Shown: positions 54,705-63,912, numbered from the stretch's first letter. The stretch: 64,000 nucleotides of DNA from Ruegeria arenilitoris (GCF_013035315.1 NZ_WQHP01000001.1:1-64000); one strand, 5' to 3'. The notes: generated by a model not told the origin, from the sequence alone. A program made the numbers and translations.

Positions 54705-55487
54705 ATGCGTATTCTTCTGACCAATGATGACGGGATCAATGCTCCGGGGCTGATCGCGCTTGAGGCAATTGCCGCCGATCTGGCAGGCCCTGATGGCGAA
54801 ATCTGGGTTGTGGCCCCGGCCTTCGAGCAATCCGGGGTTGGTCACTGCATCAGCTATACCCACCCGATGATGGTCGCCAAGCTGGGCGAGCGCCGCTATG
54901 CCGCCGAGGGGTCTCCGGCGGATTGCGTGCTGGCAGGATTGCACGACGTCATGAAAGACACGCCGCCCGATCTGGTTTTGTCGGGTGTGAACCGAGGCAA
55001 CAATTCAGCAGAAAACACGCTTTATTCCGGTACGATTGGTGGCGCGATGGAAGCCGCCCTGCAAGGCGTTCCGGCCATTGCGCTGTCCCAGTACTTTGGC
55101 CCGCGCAATCTGGGGCTGGACGACCCGTTCGAAACCGCAACGCGGTTCGGGGCCGACCTTGTGCGTCACATTCTGGACGCGACACCCTCTGAACAGGGCG
55201 ATTACCGGTTGTTCTACAACGTGAATTTCCCGCCCGTGCCTGCAGATGAGGTCAAGGGCACGCGTATTGCCGCGCAGGGCTATCGGCGCGATACGCGCTT
55301 CTCGGTTGAGCCTCACAGTTCCCCCTCGGGGCGTCGGTTCCTTTGGATCAAGGGGGGGTATCAGCACAACCCGACTGCGCCCGGCACCGACGCGGCGGTC
55401 AATCTGGATGGCTACATTTCGGTCACGCCGATGCGCGCGGATTTGACGGCGCATGATATGCTGGATCAACTGAAGACGATCGAATGA
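54705..55487 (+). CDS. surE: 5'/3'-nucleotidase SurE
   Basis: SurE is a metal-dependent nucleotidase active in the cytoplasm, with survival roles in stationary phase. The 260-residue protein opens [15 protein letters not shown] with the catalytic Asp pair. [35 protein letters not shown] and NVNFPP follow. The ATG at 54705 gives the standard start; the ATG at 54693 is an alternative. Its stop overlaps the pcm start by four bases, a widespread surE-pcm-nlpD arrangement. Confidence 0.96.
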   Translation: MRILLTNDDGINAPGLIALEAIAADLAGPDGEIWVVAPAFEQSGVGHCISYTHPMMVAKLGERRYAAEGSPADCVLAGLHDVMKDTPPDLVLSGVNRGNNSAENTLYSGTIGGAMEAALQGVPAIALSQYFGPRNLGLDDPFETATRFGADLVRHILDATPSEQGDYRLFYNVNFPPVPADEVKGTRIAAQGYRRDTRFSVEPHSSPSGRRFLWIKGGYQHNPTAPGTDAAVNLDGYISVTPMRADLTAHDMLDQLKTIE

Positions 55488-56134
55488 CCGGACCTGATCC
55501 AGAAACCACCATGCAGTTCCTCTTTGCCCTGCGCTCGCGCGGGGTGACGGATGCGCGCGTTCTGGCCGCGATGGAGCAGGTCGACCGTGGCCGTTTCGTC
55601 AAAGGTCTGTTCGCCGAGCGCGCCTATGAGGACACGCCGCTGCCGATTGCCTGCGGCCAGACCATCAGCCAGCCCTCGGTTGTGGGGCTGATGACGCAAG
55701 CGCTGGATGTGCGGCCTAGGGATACAGTGCTGGAGGTTGGTACGGGCTCGGGCTATCAGGCTGCGATCCTGTCAAAGCTCGCGCGCCGGGTTTACACCGT
55801 GGAACGCCATAAGCGGCTGGTGCGCGAAACCTCGGACCTATTCCGCGAGTTGGGACTGACCAATGTGACTGCAATGCTGTCGGATGGATCCTTCGGGCTG
55901 CAGGAACAAGCGCCCTTTGATCGTATCATTGTGACCGCCGCTGCCGAGGACCCGCCCGGGCCGCTCTTGGCGCAGCTTAAAATCGGCGGTATCATGGTGC
56001 TGCCGGTGGGACAGTCGGATGCGGTTCAAACCCTGATCCGGGTCAGGCGCACCGAAACCGGTCTGGACTATGACGAATTGTTGCCCGTCCGTTTTGTGCC
56101 CCTGCTGGAGGGGCTTGGCAAAGACGAGGCGTGA
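55484..56134 (+). CDS. pcm: Protein-L-isoaspartate O-methyltransferase
   Basis: Pcm methylates isoaspartyl residues to start repair of aged proteins. The 216-residue protein shows [25 protein letters not shown], the SAM motif [15 protein letters not shown], and [14 protein letters not shown]. The fold ends in a [10 protein letters not shown] strand. It is translationally coupled to surE. Confidence 0.95.
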   Translation: MTGPDPETTMQFLFALRSRGVTDARVLAAMEQVDRGRFVKGLFAERAYEDTPLPIACGQTISQPSVVGLMTQALDVRPRDTVLEVGTGSGYQAAILSKLARRVYTVERHKRLVRETSDLFRELGLTNVTAMLSDGSFGLQEQAPFDRIIVTAAAEDPPGPLLAQLKIGGIMVLPVGQSDAVQTLIRVRRTETGLDYDELLPVRFVPLLEGLGKDEA

Positions 56135-56196
56135 AGTAATATTTGCGATAAGCGCTGGAACCCCGGACAACAGGGGCAGGCGATGAGGACAGTAAA

Positions 56197-57366
56197 ATGA
56201 GAGCAGTTTCCAAATCAGCAATCGCGGCAGGTGTGGCCTCTTTGGCGGTCCTTGCGGGATGCGAAGGCCCCATCGACTATGACTTGCGGGGCAATGTGGG
56301 TGGGTTTTCCACGGCGGATGCGGCGCAGGCGGCCACCGCTAACAGGCCTGCACCTGATGCGCGCGGCGTGATCACTTATCCCAACTATCAGGTGGTCGTC
56401 GCCCGGCGCGGCGACACGGTCGGGGATGTGGCCGCTCGGGTCGGCCTGCCAGCTGAAGAAGTCGCGCGGTTCAATGGGTTGCAAGCCGCAGATCAACTGC
56501 GCGATGGCGAAGTTGTCGCTTTGCCCCGAACGGTCAGCGCCGCCAGCTCGGTCGATATTGCATCGATTGCGGGGGCCGCGATTGATGAGGCCCAGGCAGA
56601 TGGCACAGTTCGCACGGCGACCTTGGAACCGGCGCAACCGGCCGCAACGCCCGCTCCGGCACCTGCGCCAGCGGCGTCCGGGCCAGAGCCCATTCGTCAC
56701 AAGGTCAAGCGTGGCGAAACCGCTTATACGATCGCGCGGCTTTATGATGTGCCGGTCGATGCGCTGGCCGAGTGGAATGGGCTGGGGTCTGACTTCACCG
56801 TGCGTGAAGGTCAGTTCCTGCTGATCCCGGTCAAGAACCAGCCCGCACCGCGACAAGCTGCGGCGGCGACGGTTCCCGCGACCACGATCACGCAGCCGGG
56901 GCAGGGGTCTCCCACGCCAACACCTCCAAGCGCGACGCAACCCTTGCCGGATGAGGTGATCGCACCGGCGGAACCTGCGCCGGACGTCACAGCCGAGGCT
57001 CCGACAAACCAAAGCAATTCCGCCCTGGGCATGCCTGTCACCGGAACGATCATTCGGACCTATGAAAAAGGCAAAAACGAAGGGATCGATATTGCGTCCT
57101 CTCCGGGTACCCGTGTGAACGCAGCGGCTGCGGGCACGGTGGCGGCCATTACGGCCGACGCAGATCAGGTGCCGATCATCGTGGTGAAGCACAACAGCGA
57201 CCTGCTGACCGTTTACGCGAACGTTGAAGGTATCACCGTGAAAAAGGGTGACCGGGTCAAGCGCGGCCAAAAGATCGCGTCCTTGCGCGGCGGGGACAAT
57301 GCCTATGTCCACTTTGAGGTGCGCAAGGGGTTCGAATCCGTCGATCCTGAACCCTATCTGAGGTGA
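56197..57366 (+). CDS. nlpD: NlpD-like lipoprotein with two LysM domains and degenerate M23 domain
   Basis: A 389-residue lipoprotein. The signal peptide ends at lipobox LAGC, so Cys22 is lipidated. Two LysM peptidoglycan-binding domains lie at about 64-110 (VVARRGDTVGDVAAR) and 168-211 (HKVKRGETAYTIARL), separated by Ala/Pro linkers. The C-terminal M23 domain (about 278-389) reads NEGIDIAS where active enzymes have HxGxD. The first zinc His is therefore missing, as in E. coli NlpD and EnvC, which activate amidases rather than cut peptidoglycan. It is third in the surE-pcm-nlpD group. Confidence 0.9.
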   Translation: MRAVSKSAIAAGVASLAVLAGCEGPIDYDLRGNVGGFSTADAAQAATANRPAPDARGVITYPNYQVVVARRGDTVGDVAARVGLPAEEVARFNGLQAADQLRDGEVVALPRTVSAASSVDIASIAGAAIDEAQADGTVRTATLEPAQPAATPAPAPAPAASGPEPIRHKVKRGETAYTIARLYDVPVDALAEWNGLGSDFTVREGQFLLIPVKNQPAPRQAAAATVPATTITQPGQGSPTPTPPSATQPLPDEVIAPAEPAPDVTAEAPTNQSNSALGMPVTGTIIRTYEKGKNEGIDIASSPGTRVNAAAAGTVAAITADADQVPIIVVKHNSDLLTVYANVEGITVKKGDRVKRGQKIASLRGGDNAYVHFEVRKGFESVDPEPYLR

Positions 57367-57377
57367 ATGTGAAACCG

Positions 57378-58049
57378 TCAGGCGTGCGGGTCGTAATCGC
57401 TCAAACGCTTGCCGGGTTCATCCGCAAAAACCTCGGGCAGGGGGGAAACGCTCTCGATCAGGTCGATCCGAAAGACGCGGAAGCCCTGACGCAGTTCGCA
57501 CCATGCGGTCAGGGTCCACACGCGCCCCCAGTATTCCATGTGCAGGGGGCGTATCACTCGTTCGGTCAGAACTCCGTCAATTCGACGATAGGACAATCGC
57601 AGCTTTTGCCGCGATTTGATGGCGGCGCGGATCGGAGCCATATGCGCCAACCCACGTGCGGCATCCGCAAAGGGGTAAACAGCGAATTTCCAACTGTCGG
57701 CCTCTGCCACGACCTGCGTGGGCAGCACAGCGTCGATCTTATCGGCCAACGACTCGGCTGCGGCTTTGAGGTCTGGGTCGGCAGCTTCGGCGACGATGGC
57801 CATACCGAGATTCAGGGCCTCAAGCTCGGCCGGGGTCAGGTTTAGAGGGGGCAGGGTGATTTGCTCGCGCACCATGTAACCAACGCCGCGCTCGCCCTCG
57901 ACCGGGACTCCCGAAGCGACCAGAGTGTCCATGTCGCGATAGATCGTGCGAACCGACACTTCGAGTCGGTCCGCGATGTCCTGCGCGCGATGAAGCTGAC
58001 CGTCGCGCAGGATCTGGATGATATCGAACAGCCGATCAGTACGGCGCAT
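57378..58049 (-). CDS. YafY-type transcriptional regulator with HTH and WYL domains
   Basis: A 223-residue regulator. An N-terminal DeoR-like winged helix (MRRTDRLFDIIQILRDGQ, EVSVRTIYRDMDTLVASGVPV) is followed by a WYL domain (about 135-205: LRLSYRRIDG and a WTLTAWCELR core). WYL proteins sense ligands, often nucleotides or nucleic acids, and usually act near their own gene. It follows a small ABM-like gene by 15 bases on the same strand. A perfect palindrome lies upstream of that pair. Confidence 0.88.
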   Translation of the reverse strand: MRRTDRLFDIIQILRDGQLHRAQDIADRLEVSVRTIYRDMDTLVASGVPVEGERGVGYMVREQITLPPLNLTPAELEALNLGMAIVAEAADPDLKAAAESLADKIDAVLPTQVVAEADSWKFAVYPFADAARGLAHMAPIRAAIKSRQKLRLSYRRIDGVLTERVIRPLHMEYWGRVWTLTAWCELRQGFRVFRIDLIESVSPLPEVFADEPGKRLSDYDPHA

Positions 58050-58064
58050 TGGGTGTCCTGCGGG

Positions 58065-58373
58065 TCATGACGCCCCAATGGTCCAATGGATCGCGTCATG
58101 GCGCATGTTCACCGTGTCGGGCGCGATTGCGGCCATCACCGCAGGGGCGAAGTCCTGCTGGGGAAAGGCCGCCGCGGCGGCCTGGGCGCAGTCCATATCA
58201 GCCCATATGACCGTGTCGGTCCACTGTCCGTCCTCACCCGCGCTGAGACGGCGGAAGACAAAGCCCTCGGCATTCCGAACAAAGGATTCTGTGCGCTTCA
58301 TAATGGTCACGAACTCCTCCTTGGTGACATCGGTTGCCAGTTTGAAGGTTACGGTTTCTGCGATTTGTGTCAC
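58065..58373 (-). CDS. Small dimeric ferredoxin-fold protein, ABM-like
   Basis: A 102-residue single-domain protein (FKLATDVTKEEFVTIMKRTE, GFVFRRLSAGEDGQWTDTVIW) resembling the antibiotic-biosynthesis-monooxygenase/dimeric alpha-beta-barrel fold. It may be a small oxygenase or binding protein; no catalytic residues are diagnostic. The GTG at 58371-58373 has AGGAG six bases upstream. It is the first gene before the WYL regulator, so it is probably its main target. Confidence 0.72.
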   Translation of the reverse strand: MTQIAETVTFKLATDVTKEEFVTIMKRTESFVRNAEGFVFRRLSAGEDGQWTDTVIWADMDCAQAAAAAFPQQDFAPAVMAAIAPDTVNMRHDAIHWTIGAS

Positions 58374-58415
58374 GTGATGCTCCTGTTAGCTGAGACAGGT
58401 GCGTTCTACGCCCTT

Positions 58416-58441
58416 ACAACTGACATAAACCTGTCAGTTGT
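58416..58441. promoter_or_regulatory. Perfect 10-bp palindrome ACAACTGACA-N6-TGTCAGTTGT
   Basis: The arms are identical inverted decamers with a TAAACC spacer, centred about 55 bases upstream of the ABM-like start and in its divergent space with tatA. A second short palindrome CCTGT/ACAGG is nearer (58383-58399). It is a candidate operator of the WYL regulator, by position and symmetry. Confidence 0.6.
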
Positions 58442-58589
58442 GTTTTGCCAGCCCCCAAAATCCGCGTGATCTGTTCAAATTTGCTGCGAGAACCGGTGCT
58501 ACACGCTTTTGCGTTGGTGCGCGCGGGCGTAAACACACTGGCAGATGACATTCACGGCGCGGGTGCGCCGACTTCAAAGGAGATAAGAC

Positions 58590-58805
58590 ATGCTCAACAA
58601 TATCGGCCTTCCCGGTCTTCTGCTGATCGCCGTTGTGGTGCTGGTGCTGTTTGGCCGCGGTAAAATCAGCTCGTTGATGGGAGAAGTGGGCAAGGGCATC
58701 ACCTCGTTCAAGAAGGGCGTCAAAGAAGGCGCGGACGAGCTGGAGCAGGACGCGGCCGAAGTGGCGAAAGACGTCACGCCTGAGACCGACAAAGACAAGG
58801 CCTAA
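58590..58805 (+). CDS. tatA: Sec-independent protein translocase TatA
   Basis: A 71-residue protein with one N-terminal membrane helix ([17 protein letters not shown]), the FG dipeptide, an amphipathic helix ([20 protein letters not shown]) and an acidic tail. It supplies the TatA pore ring that moves folded proteins across the inner membrane. The start follows AAGGAG. tatB begins six bases after its stop. Confidence 0.95.
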   Translation: MLNNIGLPGLLLIAVVVLVLFGRGKISSLMGEVGKGITSFKKGVKEGADELEQDAAEVAKDVTPETDKDKA

Positions 58806-58811
58806 GCGCAG

Positions 58812-59270
58812 ATGTTTGATCTGGGCTGGACTGAGCTTCTGGTCATCGGCATCGTTGCCCTGATCGTTGTGGGGCCGAAGGATCTGCCGGTGCTGTTTCG
58901 AAATGTCGGCCGTTGGGTCGGCAAGGCCCGCGGCATGGCGCGCGAATTCAGCAGCGCCATGAACGAGGCAGCGGATCAGGCGGGCGTGAACGAGATCAAG
59001 CAAGGTCTGAATGCTGCGACCAATCCTGTGAACACCGCCATGGACGGCGTGAAGAAAGCCGCGCAGGAGATGGCCACAAGCATCGACCCGACCAAGTTCG
59101 ATCCCGATAGCGAGACCGGCAAACTGGCGGCAGAACGTGCCGAGCAGGCCAAGAAGATTCAGGCCTCGACCGCCCGCGCAGCAGCCGAGCGCAAGGCCAA
59201 GGAAGCGGCGGATGCACTGGCCAAAGCCGAAGAGGCCGAGGCCGCGCTGAACACTGAAAGTAAAACATGA
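58812..59270 (+). CDS. tatB: Sec-independent protein translocase TatB
   Basis: A 152-residue protein starting [27 protein letters not shown] with the conserved Glu8 and GPKDLP hinge. A long amphipathic and then charged helix ([15 protein letters not shown]) follows. TatB works with TatC in signal-peptide binding. Its stop overlaps the tatC start by four bases. Confidence 0.95.
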   Translation: MFDLGWTELLVIGIVALIVVGPKDLPVLFRNVGRWVGKARGMAREFSSAMNEAADQAGVNEIKQGLNAATNPVNTAMDGVKKAAQEMATSIDPTKFDPDSETGKLAAERAEQAKKIQASTARAAAERKAKEAADALAKAEEAEAALNTESKT

Positions 59271-60142
59271 CCAAGACCGACGAGATCGAAGACAGCTCAG
59301 CCCCGCTGATCGAGCATCTGGCGGAACTGCGCACGCGGCTCATACACTGTGTTGTGGCATTCTTGATCGGGATGATCATCTGCTTCACGGTGGCCACGCC
59401 GATCTTCAACTTTCTCACCAAACCCCTGTGTGATGTTCTGGCCGAACGCGGGCAGGATTGCGGGCTGATCTTCATCTCGCCGCAAGAGGGCTTCTTTGTC
59501 GCCATCAAGGTCTCGCTGCTGGGCGGCTTCATTCTGGCGTTCCCCTATATCGGGATGCAGATGTGGCGGTTCGTGGCACCGGGCCTTTACCGGTCTGAAA
59601 AGAACGCGTTCCTGCCGTTCATGGTGGCCTCGCCGTTCATGTTCCTGCTGGGTGCAAGCTTTGCATTCTATGTCGTGACGCCGCTGGCTTACGACTTTTT
59701 CCTGGGCTTCCAGCAATTCGGAGCTGAAGGAGAGGCTGTGACCGAGGGAACAGCCGCGGCGCCGCTGAGCGTTGTGTTTCAGGGGTCGGCGCAGGAGTAT
59801 CTAAACCTGACGATCAAGTTCATCGTCGCCTTCGGCCTGTGTTTCCAGTTGCCCGTGTTGCTGACCCTGATGGGCAAGGCCGGGTTGGTCACCGCAGAAG
59901 CGCTGGGATCGGTCCGCAAGTATGCGGTCGTTGCGATCCTGGTGCTGGCCGCGCTGGTGACACCGCCAGACGTGATCACGCAGATCATCCTGTTTGTCGT
60001 GGTCTACGGCCTCTACGAAGTGTCGATCTTCCTGGTCGGCCGTGTTGAGAAAAAGCGTGAAGAGCAATTGCGCGCCGACGGTTACTACGACGATGAAGAA
60101 GAGGCGGATGAAGAGATCATTCGGGAAGAAGAGAGCAAGTAA
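59267..60142 (+). CDS. tatC: Sec-independent protein translocase TatC
   Basis: A 291-residue polytopic protein with six membrane segments. Family marks are [12 protein letters not shown] at the cytoplasmic N-terminus, [19 protein letters not shown] and [17 protein letters not shown], with TPPDVITQI near TM6. The C-terminus is acidic ([13 protein letters not shown]). TatC is the receptor for twin-arginine signal peptides. The operon order tatABC is standard, and a strong terminator follows. Confidence 0.97.
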   Translation: MTKTDEIEDSSAPLIEHLAELRTRLIHCVVAFLIGMIICFTVATPIFNFLTKPLCDVLAERGQDCGLIFISPQEGFFVAIKVSLLGGFILAFPYIGMQMWRFVAPGLYRSEKNAFLPFMVASPFMFLLGASFAFYVVTPLAYDFFLGFQQFGAEGEAVTEGTAAAPLSVVFQGSAQEYLNLTIKFIVAFGLCFQLPVLLTLMGKAGLVTAEALGSVRKYAVVAILVLAALVTPPDVITQIILFVVVYGLYEVSIFLVGRVEKKREEQLRADGYYDDEEEADEEIIREEESK

Positions 60143-60164
60143 CCTTTGCATCCTTTGAACATCA

Positions 60165-60191
60165 GGCGCGCCCCAACGGGCGCGCCTTTTT
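60165..60191 (+). terminator. Intrinsic terminator of tatABC
   Basis: The stem GGCGCGCCC/GGGCGCGCC with a short AAC(G) loop is followed by TTTTT, 22 bases after the tatC stop. Confidence 0.9.
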
Positions 60192-60255
60192 CATGCCAAG
60201 CTCTTGTTGCGCCAGTCGGAACATGGTTTGAACCTCAAAACACCCGGAGGCACCC

Positions 60256-61098
60256 ATGGACGACCTAGCCCTGAACCGTATCGCTGACGCGCTGGACCGT
60301 ATGGCACCGGCCCCTCTGGCCGCGCCTGACTTCCGGGCTGCTCCGGCTTTCGTTTGGCACGTTGAACCTGACCGGCTGGAACCGGTCGCGCAGGTCAATC
60401 GCGTCGATCTGGACCTGTTGGTCGGCATCAATCGATCCCGCGATACTTTGTTGGACAACACGCGCCGCTTTGCCGCCGGGTACAAGGCCAACAACGCGCT
60501 TTTGTGGGGCGCACGCGGGATGGGCAAGTCCAGCCTCGTCAAAGCCGTCCACGGCACGTTGCAAGCTGACCACCCAGACCTGAAACTGGTTGAACTACAG
60601 CGCGAGGACATGGGCTCGGTCGCACGCCTGTTGAACCATCTGCGCGCAGCACCGCACCGGTTCATCCTGTTCTGCGATGACCTGTCATTCAGCCACGATG
60701 ACCAGCATTACAAATCGCTTAAGGCGGTGCTGGACGGCGGTATCGAAGGCCGGCCCGAGAATGTTGTGTTCTACGCCACCTCAAATCGCCGCCACCTGAT
60801 GCCGCGGGATATGATCGAAAACGAACGATCCAGCGCGATCAACCCGTCTGAAGCCGTCGAAGAAAAAGTGTCGCTGTCCGATCGGTTCGGCCTGTGGCTG
60901 GGCTTCCATCCCTGTGATCAGGACGAATATCTGGCCATGATCGACCGCTATTGCGCGGCCTATGGTGTTTCTGTCGACGCAGGTATTTTGCGAGCCGAAG
61001 CAATCGAATGGCAGGCCACACGCGGCGCGCGCTCAGGCCGAGTCGCCTGGCAATTCTTCGTCGATCTGGCTGGGCGCAACGGCGTTCATATCGCCTGA
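60256..61098 (+). CDS. DUF815-family P-loop ATPase
   Basis: A 280-residue AAA-like ATPase with Walker A WGARGMGKSSLVKA, Walker B-type FILFCDDLSF and arginine-rich ATSNRRHLMPRDM, the typical DUF815 ordering. Function in this family is not established. It stands alone after the tat terminator and ends in a copy of the 32-bp dispersed element that separates it from the convergent SDR. Confidence 0.85.
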   Translation: MDDLALNRIADALDRMAPAPLAAPDFRAAPAFVWHVEPDRLEPVAQVNRVDLDLLVGINRSRDTLLDNTRRFAAGYKANNALLWGARGMGKSSLVKAVHGTLQADHPDLKLVELQREDMGSVARLLNHLRAAPHRFILFCDDLSFSHDDQHYKSLKAVLDGGIEGRPENVVFYATSNRRHLMPRDMIENERSSAINPSEAVEEKVSLSDRFGLWLGFHPCDQDEYLAMIDRYCAAYGVSVDAGILRAEAIEWQATRGARSGRVAWQFFVDLAGRNGVHIA

Positions 61099-61105
61099 TC
61101 CCAGC

Positions 61106-61137
61106 TTCATCTGGCTAAAAATACCTCCGCCGGAGGC
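61106..61137 (-). repeat. 32-bp dispersed extragenic element, copy 2; possible terminator of the SDR transcript
   Basis: Read on the plus strand it runs TTCATCTGGCTAAAAATA and then CCTCCGCCGGAGGC. On the minus strand the hairpin CCTCCG-GCGGAGG precedes TATTTTTAG, 20 bases past the SDR stop, so it may also act as a terminator for the minus-strand genes. It matches 29 of 32 positions of copy 1. Confidence 0.7.
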
Positions 61138-61157
61138 TGGCCCGTCAGGGCCATCCC

Positions 61158-61802
61158 TTAAAGCAATGCCAGAATACGCGCGGCCTCATCAGCTGGGCTG
61201 GTCAAAGCGTCCCGATCCTCACCAGGGTGGAAACGCGCGCGCACGGCTGTGGGCATGGGAGCAGGTTCCACGATCGAGACGCGCGGGCCAGTGCGCTCGG
61301 TCTCCAGCGCCCAGCTGCGCGCCAGTGCCAGTTGCGCGGCCTTACTCGCACCATAGATGCCATAGAACTTCTCACCCGCCTTCGGGTCGTCGAAAAACAC
61401 CGCATGGCCGCTTTCGCCCAACAGGGGGGCGACATAGGGGATCAGAACAGACGTAGCCGTCGCGTTGATATTCACGGCCTTTGTCCACTCTTTCGGATCA
61501 ACGAAATGCGCAGGCGTTAGGGCCGAGGCATGGACCGCAGTATGCATCCACAGATCAACCTTGCCCCAGCGGTCATGAATTCCGCGACACAGAGTGGCCA
61601 TGGCGTTCGGGTCCGCGATGTCCATGGGCGCGAGGGTCGCTGCGCCACCTTTGGCTTTGATACGGTCGTCCAGCTCTTCCAGCCCGCCGGTGGTACGGGC
61701 GACGGCGACGATGTGATATTCGGGCGCCAATGCTTCGGCCAGGGCAGCACCCAAACCGCGCGAGGCCCCGGTGATGAGGGCAATTTTGGTCTGATCGGTC
61801 AT
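61158..61802 (-). CDS. SDR oxidoreductase downstream of purF
   Basis: A 214-residue short-chain dehydrogenase with TGASRGLGAALAEAL at the nucleotide site and a YGASKAAQLALAR element holding the catalytic Tyr-x-x-x-Lys. Its natural substrate is unknown. From memory, an SDR gene near purF is common in Rhodobacteraceae. It ends next to the dispersed element. Confidence 0.85.
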   Translation of the reverse strand: MTDQTKIALITGASRGLGAALAEALAPEYHIVAVARTTGGLEELDDRIKAKGGAATLAPMDIADPNAMATLCRGIHDRWGKVDLWMHTAVHASALTPAHFVDPKEWTKAVNINATATSVLIPYVAPLLGESGHAVFFDDPKAGEKFYGIYGASKAAQLALARSWALETERTGPRVSIVEPAPMPTAVRARFHPGEDRDALTSPADEAARILALL

Positions 61803-61843
61803 AGGGGCGGTTTGAACCCATGTGCGCAGGGCGTCAAGGCAGT

Positions 61844-62092
61844 TTAGCTGCCCGGGATTGCGATCCGCCGCGTCTGGCCGCTTTGTCGCAGCATGATGCC
61901 TTCTTCATCGATGGCGATCACAGTGCCGGAAGAGACCCGACTGCCGGGCTTAACCTCTTTGACCCGGCCAGATGACAGGCGCATGAGGGCCCGCATGTTG
62001 GCTTTGGGACCAAAGACCCCAAGGACTGAAACGGAATTCTTCTTCAACGCGCCCTTCTGCGTGGCCGCGCTTTTGACGGTGGCGTTCGACAT
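61844..62092 (-). CDS. Small protein with PilP/GspC-like beta motif
   Basis: An 82-residue protein (MSNATVKSAATQ start). The run LGVFGPKANMRALMRLSSGR followed by EVKPGSRVSSGTVIAIDEEG and a closing RRIAIPG resembles the small beta-barrel HR domain of GspC/PilP secretion and pilus proteins. Neither a signal peptide nor a membrane helix is visible, so the link to a secretion apparatus is uncertain. It is probably co-transcribed with the SDR, 41 bases downstream. Confidence 0.6.
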   Translation of the reverse strand: MSNATVKSAATQKGALKKNSVSVLGVFGPKANMRALMRLSSGRVKEVKPGSRVSSGTVIAIDEEGIMLRQSGQTRRIAIPGS

Positions 62093-62298
62093 GAAATCCG
62101 GCCCGACCAAAACGGTCCGGCCCCTTGTTTTATGAGTGGTTCGGCACTGGGGCTACCAAACCAAATCCCAGAACAAAAGGGGCGGCAGCAGCGGCTTGCT
62201 GCACGTTGAAAGTCGCGCTGTCGAACCCATTGCGATTGCGGTTCCTTCATCGAAAAGTTGTGCGCGGAAACCGACCGGTGCTTCGCATTTGATGCAAG

Positions 62299-62331
62299 AA
62301 AAAGACCCGCGTCGCAGGTGCGATGCGGGCC
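62299..62331 (-). terminator. Intrinsic terminator of purF
   Basis: On the minus strand the stem GCCCGCATCGC pairs with GCGACGCGGGT with one mismatch and one G-U pair. An ACCT loop and a following TTTTT complete it, 31 bases after the purF stop. Confidence 0.8.
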
Positions 62332-62361
62332 TGGAACCAAATCTGATTCGGTTCGGTGCCG

Positions 62362-63885
62362 TTAGCCAGACGCCAGTTTGGCCCCGTTCCACGACCCGCC
62401 CGGGACTTCCATATCCTGCCGCTTTTTGCTGACGCGGCTGCTGTTTTCCAGGCTGTCCAGATAGTCCTCGCTGACACTGCCTGTGATGTAGTTTCCATCA
62501 AAGCACGAGCAGTCAAAGGCCTCGATCTCGGGGTTGCCCTCTTTGGCCGACCAGATCAGGTCGTCGAGGTTTTGATAGAACAGAGCATCCGCGCCCAGTT
62601 CCTGCCGGATTTCTTCGATCTCTTTGCCATTGGCGATCAGTTCGTGCTTGGTGGGCATGTCGATGCCGTAAACGTTCGGAAACTTCACCGGGGGCGAGGC
62701 GCTGGCGATGAACACCTTCTTTGCTCCGGCTTCGCGGCACATCTGCACGATCTTTTTGATCGTGTTCCCACGCACGATCGAGTCGTCGATCAGCAGGACA
62801 TTGTGATCTTTGAACTCCAGAGGTACCGCATTCAGCTTGCGGCGCACGGATTTCTGACGCTCTTCCTGTCCGGGCATGATGAACGTCCGACCGACATAGC
62901 GGTTCTTGACCAGACCCTCGCGGTAGGGAATGCCTGTCGCCTTTGCGACCTCAAGGGCGACGGGGCGGGCGCTGTCTGGGACCGGGATGATCCGGTCGAT
63001 CTCAAGACCCGCAGCCTCGATCTGGCGAGCCAGAGTCTGACCCATGCGCATCTGCGTTTTGTAAACCGATACGCCATCCAGCAGCGAGTCCGGACGGGCT
63101 AGGTACACGTATTCGAAAATACAGGGCGTCAGCTGCCCTTCGACCGCCTGGAACGTGTGCATGTTGCCGTCAAGATCGATCAGGATCGCCTCACCGGGTT
63201 TCACATCGCGCAGCTTTTCAAAGCCGTTGATGCCAAAGGCCACATCTTCGGAAGCAAAGGCATAATCGTCACCTTCTCCATCTACATCGCGTTTGGCCAC
63301 GGATAGAGGGCGGATGCCATATGGGTCACGGAAAGCCAGCATGCCGACACCTGCAACAAGACAGATTACCGAATACGCGCCCTGAACACGCTCCATGGTC
63401 ATCTTTACTCCAGCAAAGATGTTGCGGATCGGTTCGGCATTGCCGTTCACCTTGATCGCATCGGCCACTTTGTCGGCCAGCACGTTCAACAGAATTTCCG
63501 AATCCGAAGTGGTACGCAGATGGCGGCTGTATTTTGCCGTGACTTTCTCGCGCTGCTCGGCCGTGTTCGTGATGTTGCCGTTATGGACCAGATAGATCCC
63601 ATAGGGAGCGTTAACAAAGAACGGCTGCGCCTCGGCCGCGCTGAGCGATCCGGCGGTCGGGTAACGCACATGCCCCATGCCGACCTTGCCCAACAAGGTT
63701 TCAGCGTCCTGCGCGTTGAACACATCCTTGACCAGACCGTTGGCCTTTTTCTCGCGAAAGAACTCACCGTTGTAGGTGACGATCCCCGAGGCGTCCTGAC
63801 CTCGGTGCTGCAGCATCAGCAGCCCGTCATAGAGCTCTGCAAAGACATCGTGCGTCCTGCTCGCAATCCCCAAAATGCCACACAT
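62362..63885 (-). CDS. purF: Amidophosphoribosyltransferase
   Basis: PurF makes phosphoribosylamine from PRPP and glutamine, the first committed step of purine synthesis. The 507-residue protein has the nucleophile Cys2 directly after Met (MCGILGIAS), so no propeptide is needed. It shows RGQDASGI, the PRPP motif VLLIDDSIVRGNT and the PVPDSARPVA region. It ends in DCSCFDGNYITG like the E. coli enzyme; the four-Cys iron-sulphur set of the Bacillus type is not present. TTGGAG lies before the ATG. Confidence 0.97.
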   Translation of the reverse strand: MCGILGIASRTHDVFAELYDGLLMLQHRGQDASGIVTYNGEFFREKKANGLVKDVFNAQDAETLLGKVGMGHVRYPTAGSLSAAEAQPFFVNAPYGIYLVHNGNITNTAEQREKVTAKYSRHLRTTSDSEILLNVLADKVADAIKVNGNAEPIRNIFAGVKMTMERVQGAYSVICLVAGVGMLAFRDPYGIRPLSVAKRDVDGEGDDYAFASEDVAFGINGFEKLRDVKPGEAILIDLDGNMHTFQAVEGQLTPCIFEYVYLARPDSLLDGVSVYKTQMRMGQTLARQIEAAGLEIDRIIPVPDSARPVALEVAKATGIPYREGLVKNRYVGRTFIMPGQEERQKSVRRKLNAVPLEFKDHNVLLIDDSIVRGNTIKKIVQMCREAGAKKVFIASASPPVKFPNVYGIDMPTKHELIANGKEIEEIRQELGADALFYQNLDDLIWSAKEGNPEIEAFDCSCFDGNYITGSVSEDYLDSLENSSRVSKKRQDMEVPGGSWNGAKLASG

Positions 63886-63912
63886 ATACGGGCTCCAATC
63901 TCTACGACGTGT

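Noticed and set aside
56215..57312. 365-residue Arg/Asp-rich frame opposite nlpD
   Set aside because: A shadow of low-complexity Ala/Pro codons; the plus strand has lipobox and LysM motifs.
62362..63885. Iron-sulphur-cluster (Bacillus-type) PurF
   Set aside because: The C-terminal CSCF stretch is of the E. coli type and the full four-Cys set is not seen.
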